A stretch of 64,000 nt of DNA from Christiangramia bathymodioli. Its GTDB lineage: Bacteria; Bacteroidota; Bacteroidia; Flavobacteriales; Flavobacteriaceae. Shown in pieces: positions 9,785-19,111 of this stretch (the first letter of the stretch is position 1; every line of letters begins with the position of its first letter). The notes beneath the pieces are model-generated. The model made no database searches and had not been told where the DNA came from. It worked only from the letters and a program-made list of their open reading frames with translations. The stretch is from assembly GCA_009735695.1 (NCBI GenBank), contig SRSL01000001.1, forward strand, positions 868,048 through 932,047, given 5' to 3'. Position numbers and translations under genes: made by a program.

Positions 9785-10555
9785 TTAGATCTGGGTAACC
9801 TTAATATAATCCACGTAGTATTTCACGGGAAAAATAGAATCATCCACATCATGGCCGCCAAAATTGCCGCCAATGGCCATATTTACCAGCATATAGAAAT
9901 CCTTTCTAAAAGGATAATGCTCGTCATCATAGGCATCCGGAATGAATTTGTAAACCTGTTTCCCATCTACGAAGAATTCTATGAAATCTTCGGTCCATAC
10001 AGCCTTGAAAATATGGTAACCATCCTCGATCCCTTCAATCCTGGTTTTACGGGTATTTATGGTCTCCCCATGACTTGCCGGAGTATGTAAGGAGGTATAA
10101 ACCATTCCCGGTTCCCTACCCACATATTCCAGGATATCGATCTCCCCGGAAGCCGGCCAGCTTACTTTTTCAAAATCGGCACCCAGCATCCAGAATGCAG
10201 GCCAGATTCCCTGACCGGTTCCGAGCTTTGCCTTGATCTCTATCTCTCCATATTTGAATTCTACCTTGTCTTTGGTATTGATCTTTCCGGAATAGTATTT
10301 TCCATCCCGCTTCACGGCAGTGATCACAAGATTCCCGTCTTGTACCTCCACATAGTTGCGGTCGTAGACCTGTTTTTCGTTATTCCCCCAGCCACAAAGA
10401 TTGGGACAGCCATCGCCTTCCTCATAATTCCATGAACTCATATCCAGATTATCGCCATTGAAATCGTCCATAAAAATCACCTTTTCCTGGGCACTAGCAC
10501 TGGAAGCAATTCCTAACGAAAAAGCAAGGAAGGTGGTATATAAAACCTTTTTCAT
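9785..10555 (-). CDS. GH16 endo-beta-1,3-glucanase (laminarinase-like), secreted
   Basis: Predicted to cut internal beta-1,3 (or mixed beta-1,3/1,4) glucan bonds. The 256 residues are a signal peptide (about 1-23) and a single GH16 jelly-roll. The catalytic motif is GEIDILE with nucleophile E138, D140 and acid/base E143. There is no lipobox and no extra module, so it is probably periplasmic or released. It is the last gene of the minus-strand glucan operon. Its ATG overlaps the stop of the GH3 gene by one base (TAATG), implying translational coupling. Exact linkage specificity cannot be read from the sequence. Confidence 0.93.
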   Translation of the reverse strand: MKKVLYTTFLAFSLGIASSASAQEKVIFMDDFNGDNLDMSSWNYEEGDGCPNLCGWGNNEKQVYDRNYVEVQDGNLVITAVKRDGKYYSGKINTKDKVEFKYGEIEIKAKLGTGQGIWPAFWMLGADFEKVSWPASGEIDILEYVGREPGMVYTSLHTPASHGETINTRKTRIEGIEDGYHIFKAVWTEDFIEFFVDGKQVYKFIPDAYDDEHYPFRKDFYMLVNMAIGGNFGGHDVDDSIFPVKYYVDYIKVTQI

Positions 10556-12831
10556 TATTTGGAATAATTTAATTTAACTTGCTGCAGGTCTTCAGAATCT
10601 GGACCCACCATCAATTCGAATTCACCTTCTTCAGCTTCCCATTTTCCATCAGCTGTATAAAACTGAAGGGTTTCTGAATCTATGATGAATTCAGCAGTTT
10701 TGGTTTCACCTGGCTCCAGTTCCAGCATTTCAAAGCCTTTTAATTCTTTAACTGGCCTCGCAGCACTGGCAACCAGGTCTCTCAAATAAAACTGAACAAT
10801 CTCCTTACCTTTTACTTCCCCGGTATTGGTTACGGCCACGCTAAGCCTTGCACTTCCATCGCCACTGATTTCAGAAGCCGAAAGTTCTGGCTCTGCATAT
10901 TCAAAAGTCGTATAACTTAAACCATAGCCAAAAGGATATAGCGGACCATTTTCAATATCGGTATAATGTGAATAGGTCACATGTTCCGGGCTATAAGGCC
11001 TACCAGTATTTTTACGATTGTAATAAAGAGGCTCCTGGCCAACTGCTCTTGGGAAAGAAACCGGCAATTTACCAGAAGGATTATATTTTCCTAAAAGAAC
11101 ATCGGCGATCGCATTTCCACTTTCGGTTCCCAGTTGCCAGGCTTCCACTATAGCAGGAATATTTTCAGCAGCCCAGGTAATTTCCAATGGTCGACCATTT
11201 ATTAGAACCAGAACAATATTCTGGTTCACCTGATGTACTTCTTTCAGCAATTCCATCTGCAAACCGGCCAGGCCAATATTTGCCTGACTCCGACCCTCGC
11301 CACTCTGGAAAGCATCTTCTCCAAGCACCATTACGACTAATTCAGCATTTCGGGCTTTTTCAACAGCCTCAGGAATACCTGATCTATCGGTTTCATTAAT
11401 GTCCAGCGGAAAAAGGAAACTGCGTTCACCCTGGCCAAGAGTCACGCCCTTAGCGTAAGTGATCTCATTGGAAGCATCCACAGCATTTTTCAGGCCTTCA
11501 AGGACTGAAACGGCCGAATTCTTTTCACCCTGCGCTCTCCAGTTACCAATCGGGGTGTCCTTATCATCTGCCAGCGGACCGATCACCGCAATTTTAGCTA
11601 CCGAATTAGATATTGGCAGAAGGTCGTTTTCATTCTTTAAAAGAACGATCGATTTTTTCGCGATATCACGAGCAGTTGCACGGTGTTCATCATAAGGAAC
11701 CTCATCTTTCAGGTTCGAATTGGTGTAACGATAAGGATCTTCGAAAAGTCCCATTTTGAACTTCACCCGAAGAATTCGTCTAACCGCGTCGTCGATGAGT
11801 TTTTCATCAACCTTGCCTTCTTTAACCAGTTTTTCAAGCCCGGCCTCGTAAGCTCCGCCTTCCATATCCATATCGCTTCCTGCTTTTACGGCTATTTCGG
11901 CAGCATGAACCTTATCGCGAGCAAATCCGTGTGGGATCATTTCGGTTATGGAGCCCCAGTCTGAAACCACGAAACCGTTCCAGTTCCAGGCCCCTTTTAG
12001 AATCTCGCGTTGCAGGGTTTCACTCCCGGTGGCAGGAATGTTATCTATGGTATTAAATGAATTCATAAAGGTCGCTACTCCAGCATTCGCAGCTGCTTCG
12101 AAAGGGGGAAGCACCACATTATGCAGTTCATTGGTTCCAATATTTACTGCGTTATAATCCTTTCCGCCTTCAGCAAGACCGTATCCTGCGAAATGTTTGG
12201 CAGTAGCTGCAATAGTTTTAGGGTCTGAAAGGTCTTCACCCTGGTAGCCATTTACCTTTGCAACAGCGACTTTTGAAGTTAAATACGGGTCTTCTCCTGA
12301 GCCCTCCATAATACGTCCCCATCGTGCATCGCGAGATACATCGATCATTGGTGAAAAGGTCCAGTTCACCCCTTCGGCAACCGACTCTAAAGCTGCAATT
12401 CTTGCCGATTCTTCCATAGCTTCCAGGTCCCAGCTGGCAGTTTCACCAAGCGGCACCGGGAAGATAGTTTTGTAACCGTGGATCACGTCATAACCGAACA
12501 TCAACGGGATCTTCAACCTTGAATTTTCCATATTCAGCCTTTGGGCCTTTTCAACCGCTTCTACGGAAAGCACATTCAGCATCGAGCCTACAAGACCTTT
12601 TTTAAGACGTTCCTCTTTTTGCTTATTATCGCTTCCAGAGGCTGGACCGGTAAGGTCCCAGCTTCCGTTATACTGGACCATCTGCCCTACTTTTTCTTCC
12701 AGGGTCATCAGATTTAACACCGAATCTACTTTTCCCTCTACATTTTCAACAGAACTTTTTATACCTGAATTTTGGGCATAGGTAAAAAAGCCAAGGCTAA
12801 GAAGAAGGAGCGTAAGTTTAAATTTTTTCAT
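10555..12831 (-). CDS. GH3 beta-glucosidase (BglX-like), periplasmic
   Basis: Releases glucose from the non-reducing ends of oligosaccharides made by the GH16 enzymes. The layout is a signal peptide, GH3 barrel, alpha/beta sandwich and C-terminal fibronectin-III-like domain. The catalytic Asp is in the SDWG motif (residue 291 from the chosen start), and the KHF motif and the GSGEDP loop are present. An in-frame start seven codons upstream (12852) exists, but the ATG at 12831 is followed at once by a good signal peptide (MKKFKLTLLLLSL) and is preferred; that gives 758 residues. It is coupled by TAATG to the GH16 downstream. Specificity for glucose rather than xylose is inferred from the neighbours. 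Confidence 0.93.
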   Translation of the reverse strand: MKKFKLTLLLLSLGFFTYAQNSGIKSSVENVEGKVDSVLNLMTLEEKVGQMVQYNGSWDLTGPASGSDNKQKEERLKKGLVGSMLNVLSVEAVEKAQRLNMENSRLKIPLMFGYDVIHGYKTIFPVPLGETASWDLEAMEESARIAALESVAEGVNWTFSPMIDVSRDARWGRIMEGSGEDPYLTSKVAVAKVNGYQGEDLSDPKTIAATAKHFAGYGLAEGGKDYNAVNIGTNELHNVVLPPFEAAANAGVATFMNSFNTIDNIPATGSETLQREILKGAWNWNGFVVSDWGSITEMIPHGFARDKVHAAEIAVKAGSDMDMEGGAYEAGLEKLVKEGKVDEKLIDDAVRRILRVKFKMGLFEDPYRYTNSNLKDEVPYDEHRATARDIAKKSIVLLKNENDLLPISNSVAKIAVIGPLADDKDTPIGNWRAQGEKNSAVSVLEGLKNAVDASNEITYAKGVTLGQGERSFLFPLDINETDRSGIPEAVEKARNAELVVMVLGEDAFQSGEGRSQANIGLAGLQMELLKEVHQVNQNIVLVLINGRPLEITWAAENIPAIVEAWQLGTESGNAIADVLLGKYNPSGKLPVSFPRAVGQEPLYYNRKNTGRPYSPEHVTYSHYTDIENGPLYPFGYGLSYTTFEYAEPELSASEISGDGSARLSVAVTNTGEVKGKEIVQFYLRDLVASAARPVKELKGFEMLELEPGETKTAEFIIDSETLQFYTADGKWEAEEGEFELMVGPDSEDLQQVKLNYSK

Positions 12832-12941
12832 GATCTTACTATTAGATTGCAAAGAAAGTAATCTCTCTAAAGTTAATATTGAAGGCTTTAAGTTTAATGC
12901 TATTTGTTAGAACAGACTTCCTGGAAAAGGTTTTAACCTGT

Positions 12942-13808
12942 TTATTGCTTTACTAGAACCCAGTCGATCAACACTTCTGCCTTTCCTTCTTTTATAAGCG
13001 TTACGCTAGATTCGGGAAGTCCGTTATAAGGCTTTTCGACTCCGTTAGTTTTATAAGGATAGGCTCCGCCCAGGGCAAAATTTAGAATGAGGTATTTAGG
13101 ATTATCAAACGCCCATTTCCCGTAATGCTCAACCATAGGTTTTGTAACCCGATAGATCAGCCTGTCATCCACTTTAAAATAGATTCCATCCTTTGTCCAT
13201 TCAACAGAATACACATGCCAGTTGGTTACATCTTCACCTTCCGGAAAGAAATATTTATTAACCAGCGGAGTCTCTCCAAAATATTCAGGTCCGTGAAGAG
13301 CCACTCCGATCCAATCGGTTTCGCCCACATATTCCATAATATCAATCTCTCCGGTTTCGGGCCAGTTTCCAGCACCTAAAGCCCAGAAAGCAGGCCAGAA
13401 TCCGGTTCCCTCCGGAAGTTTCATTCTGGCAGAAGCAGTACCATAGGTAAACATTACTTTGTCCCGTGTATTCACCCTCCCTGAAATAAAATCGAACTCA
13501 TTTCCGCGGTAGGTAATAAAATCAGGACTGTAATGAGCTTTAAGCATCAGTGCATTTTTAGCTCCCTTGGCCTCGGCTCCCTTTACGGTAAAAACAGTCG
13601 CTGCGGAATCCACATATATCTGCTGTTCGTTGTTCACCCAGAAGTCGGTACCTACCACATTCCACTTTTCCCTGTCGAGAGAACTTCCGGAGAAATCATC
13701 GTAGAAAATGGTATCAGTAGCCGTTCTTGCCGGCACATCCTGAGCTGTTAAACTTCCGCTAGAAATAAGAACAAAAAACAGGAAGGATTTAAAAAAGAGA
13801 TGCTTCAT
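12942..13808 (-). CDS. GH16 beta-glucanase, secreted
   Basis: The second of three GH16 enzymes in this locus, 288 residues with a signal peptide of about 22 residues. The catalytic motif GEIDIME gives E154, D156 and E159. Compared with the other two it has longer loops, such as the YKTNGVEKPYNGLP stretch near the C-terminus, so it may prefer a different chain length or branch pattern. It is separated from the upstream GH16 lipoprotein by 124 bases with a strong hairpin, and from the GH3 downstream by 110 bases, so expression may be stepped within the operon. It has no lipobox. Confidence 0.92.
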   Translation of the reverse strand: MKHLFFKSFLFFVLISSGSLTAQDVPARTATDTIFYDDFSGSSLDREKWNVVGTDFWVNNEQQIYVDSAATVFTVKGAEAKGAKNALMLKAHYSPDFITYRGNEFDFISGRVNTRDKVMFTYGTASARMKLPEGTGFWPAFWALGAGNWPETGEIDIMEYVGETDWIGVALHGPEYFGETPLVNKYFFPEGEDVTNWHVYSVEWTKDGIYFKVDDRLIYRVTKPMVEHYGKWAFDNPKYLILNFALGGAYPYKTNGVEKPYNGLPESSVTLIKEGKAEVLIDWVLVKQ

Positions 13809-13888
13809 TGATTCAAATTTTAGAAAGAATTAGTCAGCTTTAATCAGCCTCTAGGGCTAATAAAACGATGATTATTCTTTACAAAATA

Positions 13889-13914
13889 ATTCCCAGGGCC
13901 TAAGCCCCGGGAAT
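13889..13914 (-). terminator. Strong hairpin between two GH16 genes
   Basis: ATTCCC(A)GGGC at 13889-13899 pairs with GCCC(C)GGGAAT at 13904-13914, with one internal mismatch and a 4-base loop. On the minus strand it is followed by a loosely T-rich TATTTTG. It lies 19 bases after the stop of the GH16 lipoprotein gene. It may be a partial terminator or a message-stabilizing element that gives the upstream genes more transcript than the downstream ones. Confidence 0.5.
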
Positions 13915-13932
13915 CAATATTCAAACAAATTA

Positions 13933-15540
13933 TTATTGGTAAACTCTTATGTAATCTATTTCCATGGATGATTCCTGGAAATCTGGATCAATATTTCCAC
14001 CAAAAGTTCCTCCCATGGCCACATTCATGATCAGGAAGAAATCCTTATTAAATGGAGAATCAGGATTATTTACATAGGTATGATAAACCTCGCCATCCAC
14101 CAGAAAAACGATACGCTCTGCAGACCATTCCATGGTGTACGTATGGAATTCTGAAGAAGGATTTTGGATGGTGGTCGTATTACCATTTGCATTACCCCCA
14201 GAGGCTCCCGGATAGTGAAGCGTACCGTGAATTACTCCAGGTTCGGTTCCTTTATGCTCCATGATATCGATCTCGCCGGTATCTGGCCATCCAATTTCAT
14301 CAAAATTGTTTCCAAGCATCCAGATCGCTGGCCAGGTTCCACCACCTTCAGGCAGTTTAGCCCTGGCTTCCACCCTTCCGTAGGTGAATTCAAAGTTATC
14401 CTGGGTCGTGATTCGAGACGAAGTAAAATCAAATCCGCTTTCAGACTCTCTCCTGGCGGTGATCAAGAGATTCCCGTCTACGATAGAGGTGTTCTCATCA
14501 GTATAATACTGAGCTTCCTGGTTACCCCAGCCGTTGTCTCCATTTCCAATCTCGTAGTTCCATACGCTGGTATCCAGTTCTGAGTCATCATCGAAATTCG
14601 CTTCCCAAAGCAGGTCATCAAACTCGGTTTCGAACTCCTCTCCACCTCCGCCGGTATCGCCACCATCTCCAGAGGTAAGGATAAACCACCAGTCGAATTC
14701 ATTGTTTCCATCAGTAATTCTAAGGATTAACTGGTTAGGTATCGAGTAATCGTAGATCTCGTAACGATGATCTCCGCCTACATAATAACCGATAAACGCG
14801 TTCCCTGTAAGGGCAATGGTTTCATTTCCACCTGGCGCGATCACCGACCAGTTGGCAGTATAATCGCTATAGGGGAAATTCAAAACATCGGCTCCCTGGA
14901 CCTCACAATCTGAACAACTTCCCAGGTCATCGATCAGGCCAACCCTTCCGAATACCGTTCCTGAATCATCTTCTGTATTTATATTGGTGATATGAACAAA
15001 GGTTCCATCTTCCTGGAAGATGTAACGGTCGTCATACATACCAACGCCAGCTTTTTCGTCAGGAGCAGCTCCATAGTATTGTGCAATCTGGGTATCATCT
15101 ATCGGACCCAGACCAAAATGCCTTGGAACTTCTGAAGCTATTCTCCACTCCTTAGATCCATCTCCAACTAACTTATCGATAAGATCCTGTGGTGGTGTAT
15201 AAGCAACAAATACACTAACGTCTATGGTTTCAGAACTCGCGGTCCCACCAGTTCCATATGCCACTACGCTTACCGTATAATCTCCAGTTTCAGAAAATGA
15301 ATGGGTGTATGAGCCACCGGGGGCCACTTTGGTTTCACCATTTCCGAAAACATATTTATAGGTCAATGCATTCTCTGCGGAAGCATCAAATTGAACCATC
15401 CCGGATCCATCCTCGCTTACATCTGCAGTCACAGTTAAGTTTGAGGGTGGAATGATGGTTTCGAGCTGGAGATCATCCTCCTGACAGGACAGCATTCCTA
15501 TCAGGAGAAGAAAAACTCCAATTTTTTCTAATAATTTCAT
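13933..15540 (-). CDS. GH16 endo-beta-glucanase lipoprotein with PKD domain
   Basis: Likely the cell-surface enzyme that makes the first cuts in the glucan. It is a lipoprotein: lipobox Cys C19 is followed by QEDD, which resembles the Bacteroidota signal for export to the surface. Domains in order are a PKD-like fold (about 30-112), a middle domain of unknown type (about 118-300), a Gly-rich linker, and GH16 (about 310-535) with GEIDIME giving E423, D425 and E428. It is 535 residues long. It follows the glycan-binding lipoprotein by 16 bases, so the two are probably made together. The middle domain, with Trp and Asp rich strands, could bind glycan; that is inference. Confidence 0.92.
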   Translation of the reverse strand: MKLLEKIGVFLLLIGMLSCQEDDLQLETIIPPSNLTVTADVSEDGSGMVQFDASAENALTYKYVFGNGETKVAPGGSYTHSFSETGDYTVSVVAYGTGGTASSETIDVSVFVAYTPPQDLIDKLVGDGSKEWRIASEVPRHFGLGPIDDTQIAQYYGAAPDEKAGVGMYDDRYIFQEDGTFVHITNINTEDDSGTVFGRVGLIDDLGSCSDCEVQGADVLNFPYSDYTANWSVIAPGGNETIALTGNAFIGYYVGGDHRYEIYDYSIPNQLILRITDGNNEFDWWFILTSGDGGDTGGGGEEFETEFDDLLWEANFDDDSELDTSVWNYEIGNGDNGWGNQEAQYYTDENTSIVDGNLLITARRESESGFDFTSSRITTQDNFEFTYGRVEARAKLPEGGGTWPAIWMLGNNFDEIGWPDTGEIDIMEHKGTEPGVIHGTLHYPGASGGNANGNTTTIQNPSSEFHTYTMEWSAERIVFLVDGEVYHTYVNNPDSPFNKDFFLIMNVAMGGTFGGNIDPDFQESSMEIDYIRVYQ

Positions 15541-15556
15541 AGTGTCGTTTTATCTA

Positions 15557-17626
15557 TTAATTAGTTAAAGCGAATTCATCGTAATAGTATACAGAGTCGT
15601 CACCAGCTGTATCAAAATCAAAGAAAATAACGACTCTTACATAATCAGCCTCAGGTGCGTCACTAAAGTCGTAAACAAGGTTCTCCCACTGATCGGCAAC
15701 TGAAGTGGTCAAATCTACTTCATGCGTAATACTGGCATCCTGGTTTTCAAGTTTAAGTTTCACTACAATACCCTCCTTGGGAGACCAGGTCTTAACCCTT
15801 ATTTTAGAATAGGTATCCAGATCTAAAGGCTCTGCCGTTTCGAAGAAGGCTCCTGCCCAAACCTCAGATCCCGAAGTCTTCAGCATTTTTGCAACCATAG
15901 CCGAGGTATTTTCACCAGATTGATCTGGATTCGCTACCACCTCAATTGGATCGATATTCCCGAAAACGGTAAATGCCGGAACATCGCCTTCAAAATCCTG
16001 GAATACCATGTCTGCAGGCTGTTCCACTCCACCGTTAGTTAATTGTATCTCGTCATAATAATATTCGGAATCATCTCCAGGATTACCAAAATCGAAGAAT
16101 ATTACTACTCTTACATAATCTGCTGCAGGAGCTCCGCTAAAGTTATAATCAAGATTTTCCCATTGATTCGCTACGGAAGTTGTTAGATCAACCTCATGAG
16201 TGATGGATGCATCCTGGTTTTCAAGTTTAAGCTTTACAATAATTCCCTCTTTTGGAGACCATGTTTTAACCCTTATTGTATTATAAGAATTCAGGTCTAA
16301 TGGCGAAGCAACCTCAAAGAAAGTTCCAGCCCATACTTCAGATCCTGAAGTCTTGGTAAGTTTGGCTACTTTAGAAGTCGTATTCACTCCACTTTGATCT
16401 GGATTATCAACCACCTCAGTAGCCGCGATATTTCCGAACACGGTGAATGCCGGTGCAGTCCCTTCGAAATCCTGAACCATAGTAGATTCAAATGCTGCAC
16501 TGGATTGTACGATATCATCTACATAGAAGGTTCCAGCCGTATTTCCAGGCCCGTCCACAAAGATCACCATAGTGCTGTACTGTCCTGTTGGAACAAAAGG
16601 CTGCCCGTTTTCAGGATCACCGTCTACAAAACTCTTAATCGCATCTGTAGCAAAATTGAAGGTTAACTCTTCCCATCCGGTTCCGCCATGATTGGCCACT
16701 ACCTCAGTTTGTCTTTCACCGTTCACTCCGCCTTCAAATTTCAATAGAACAGGAACAGCAACATCAGACCAGAACTTCATGGTAATGATCTTTCTGCTTC
16801 CTCCAAAATCAACCGGCTCTCCAAGATTATAGGCGATCCCTTCCCAGTTAGCACCAGAATTTGTAATTGCCGCCACATTAGATTCTGAAGGATTTGCTCC
16901 AGAGGCATCCGGGTTGGTCACTACTTCATAAGAGGTTCCTCCAAATGTTCCCGCAGAATAATTAACAGTACCCATATCAAAGGTCATAGGCAATTTTAGA
17001 GGGTCTGAGGCTTCCGGAATGATCACGATCGCATCTTCCTCTGTTGTGGCAGTACCAGCGCCTTTTGCTATCACGGTAATCTCATAAACCCCAGGCTCAT
17101 AGGTATGAGTAGCACTCTCTCCAGGCATCAAAACTACAGGCTCCTCGTCGTCTACATCTCCGAAATAAACCTCGAACAAGGTCGCATAGTCGGCAGAGGG
17201 AGTAACGGTGATCTGTTTTGGATTTGAGTCTGGCTGATCTATTGCAATAACCATATTCTCAGGGGCCTTAAAGGAAACGGTAAGCATCTGGTTGAACTCA
17301 CTGGTTAGACCAGTAGAGCCAATTGCCACGATCTTAACCTGGTATTCACCTTCATCATATACATGAGTTACACTCTCTCCCGCAGCTATCTCGGTAGGAG
17401 TTTCATTTTCAGAATCACCAAAATAAATCTCGAACATTTGGGCTCCTTCCCCACTTGGCGTGATGGTAACGGTACCAGTATCATCCTGGGTAATGTCGAA
17501 GTCTGCACCCACATTTGTAGGAGCTGAGATCTCTGCGAAAGCGTAATTGGTAATATCATCGTCTGTACAGCCCGTAAACATCAGGACGGAGACGGTAAAA
17601 ACTGCTAAGAATTTGAATATTTTCAT
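15557..17626 (-). CDS. Surface glycan-binding lipoprotein (PKD-like plus three CBM-like domains)
   Basis: A 689-residue lipoprotein (Cys at 20, followed by TDDD) with no catalytic motif. Two PKD/Ig-like domains (about 33-115 and 118-203) precede three beta-sandwich, CBM-like domains (about 210-375, 383-535, 545-689). The last two are near copies, sharing long blocks such as VWAG...FFE, KTWSPKEG and LENQDASITHEV. It sits directly after susD, the usual place for a SusE/F-like glycan-binding protein. The role inferred is to hold beta-glucan at the cell surface for the SusCD importer and the GH16 lipoprotein. Ligand identity is not proven by the sequence. Confidence 0.85.
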   Translation of the reverse strand: MKIFKFLAVFTVSVLMFTGCTDDDITNYAFAEISAPTNVGADFDITQDDTGTVTITPSGEGAQMFEIYFGDSENETPTEIAAGESVTHVYDEGEYQVKIVAIGSTGLTSEFNQMLTVSFKAPENMVIAIDQPDSNPKQITVTPSADYATLFEVYFGDVDDEEPVVLMPGESATHTYEPGVYEITVIAKGAGTATTEEDAIVIIPEASDPLKLPMTFDMGTVNYSAGTFGGTSYEVVTNPDASGANPSESNVAAITNSGANWEGIAYNLGEPVDFGGSRKIITMKFWSDVAVPVLLKFEGGVNGERQTEVVANHGGTGWEELTFNFATDAIKSFVDGDPENGQPFVPTGQYSTMVIFVDGPGNTAGTFYVDDIVQSSAAFESTMVQDFEGTAPAFTVFGNIAATEVVDNPDQSGVNTTSKVAKLTKTSGSEVWAGTFFEVASPLDLNSYNTIRVKTWSPKEGIIVKLKLENQDASITHEVDLTTSVANQWENLDYNFSGAPAADYVRVVIFFDFGNPGDDSEYYYDEIQLTNGGVEQPADMVFQDFEGDVPAFTVFGNIDPIEVVANPDQSGENTSAMVAKMLKTSGSEVWAGAFFETAEPLDLDTYSKIRVKTWSPKEGIVVKLKLENQDASITHEVDLTTSVADQWENLVYDFSDAPEADYVRVVIFFDFDTAGDDSVYYYDEFALTN
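15560..16000 (-). repeat. CBM-like domain repeat, copy 2
   Basis: Encodes residues 543-689 of the glycan-binding lipoprotein. The copy is closely similar to the one at 16025-16480 in protein and visibly in DNA, for example around the stretch encoding VKLKLENQDASITHEVDL. It looks like a recent in-frame duplication. Confidence 0.8.
16025..16480 (-). repeat. CBM-like domain repeat, copy 1
   Basis: Encodes residues 383-534 of the glycan-binding lipoprotein and pairs with the repeat at 15560-16000. The third CBM-like domain (residues 210-375) is only distantly similar. Confidence 0.8.
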
Positions 17627-17647
17627 CTTGATTCTTTTTATTATTTT

Positions 17648-19107
17648 TTAGTAACCTGGGTTTTGTTGCCAGTTGTTTCCGGCTAATTCAATTTCTATTT
17701 CTGGAATAGGGAATAATTCGTGTTTCCCGGTCTGGAATCCATCTATGGCCTCTGCCGCTCTTCCAGTCCTGACCAGATCGAAGAAGCGGTGTCCTTCACC
17801 AACCAGCTCCAGTCTTCTATCCTCGTAAATCTGCTCCAACAAGGCGTTGCCAGACAAAGAAACTTCGTCAAGACCGGCGCGTTCTCTTACCATATTCAAA
17901 TAAGTTCTCGCCTTTTCTTCATCTGGCGCAGACTTTTTGAAATTGGCTTCAGCAGCCATTAGCAATACATCTGCAAGCCTGATTGCGCGGTAATTATTAG
18001 GATTGGTAAGGTTTGCATCTCCTGTGTTAAGATCTCCCTTTCTGGCAATATATTTCCTGTTGTAATAGCCAGTGTGTTCATAACCTTCAGCATAGGTAGC
18101 ACCGGTTTCTTCGGCCCATGCCTCTATGTCCAGGATCGCCACGTCTTTTCTGATATCATCTTCAGAAAACAGGTCAACAACTGAACCGGAACATTGAAAC
18201 TGAATCCGGAATCGAAAACCGGACCCGTGTAATTTCTGATACCATTGAATCCTACCGCAACATTTCCTTCACTACACTGAAGACATCCGAATCCAGCACC
18301 TTCCTTATCGGTATACTGTACTTCAAAAATCGATTCGGCATTGTTCTCTCCTTCTGGCTCACAGATGCTTTCATAATCCTGAACAAGGCTGTATGGTCCA
18401 TTAATTACAGGTTCGAAAGCGGCAGCAGCTTCGGCAAATTTATTCTGATACAAATAGGCTTTTCCAAGAAGTGCCTGAGCAGCCCCGGAAGTGATCCTTC
18501 CCTTTTCTACCTGGGTAGCAGGCAGATTCGCTGCAGCAAACATTAGGTCCTGCTCTATTAATGAATAAACCTCGGAAGCAGGTGACCTTGGAATATCGAA
18601 CTGATCTCCAAACTGTATTCTTTGATCTACCGCAAGAGGCACTGCTCCAAACCATTTTACCAGTTCAAAATAATAATAGGCTCTTAGAAATCTTGCCTGG
18701 GCAATGATCTCTTCCTTACCGTCAAAATCTATTTTATCCTGGAATTCCAGAATGTAATTCGCACGGTTCACTCCTGCAAACATCCAGCTCCAGATATCTC
18801 GTAGTTGCTGGTTAACAGGTGTATGCACCATATCGTCTATTTCCTGAATACCAGGCACGTCGGTCGCGCTTTCACCACCTGCCAGGGTATTATCTGAAGC
18901 GATCTCGCCCAGCATAACATTCAGGTAGGTTGACTGTAAAAGATCGTAAGCACCAACCAGTGCAAGGTCGTATTCTTCAGGTGTGTTGAAGTAATCTTCA
19001 GAGTTTTCGTCCTCACTTCCCACATCCACGAAGTCGTCACTACATCCGGCCAATAGCAATACTGCCATTACCAGGATACAATTGATCGTATATAATTTCG
19101 TTTTCAT
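17648..19107 (-). pseudogene. SusD-like glycan-binding lipoprotein, frameshifted
   Basis: The outer-membrane lipoprotein lid of the SusCD importer. It has a lipobox (LLLAGC followed by SDDF), N-terminal TPR-like helices, and the usual SusD C-terminus with RLADVLLMAAEA and the RLELVGEGHRFFDLVRTG block. The frame breaks near 18177: the upstream part runs past VPVQ into LLTCFLKM and stops at 18124, while the true frame continues as VDLFSEDDIRKDVAILDIE. Adding one G in the TTG-TTG stretch (to TTGGTT) restores a 486-residue protein, normal for SusD. Without repair two pieces remain (18124-19107 and 17648-18142). This could be a real mutation or a base-calling error; the neighbouring susC shows the same kind of defect. 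Confidence 0.85.
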
Positions 19108-19111
19108 CTAT

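Noticed and set aside
14164-14583. 139-residue open frame on the plus strand
   Set aside because: It lies opposite the GH16 catalytic domain, whose motifs are complete; no protein-like features.
17648-18142. Separate short SusD-like gene
   Set aside because: It is the C-terminal part of the frameshifted susD; the sequence joins the upstream piece after adding one base. The same reasoning applies to 19112-19579 and susC.
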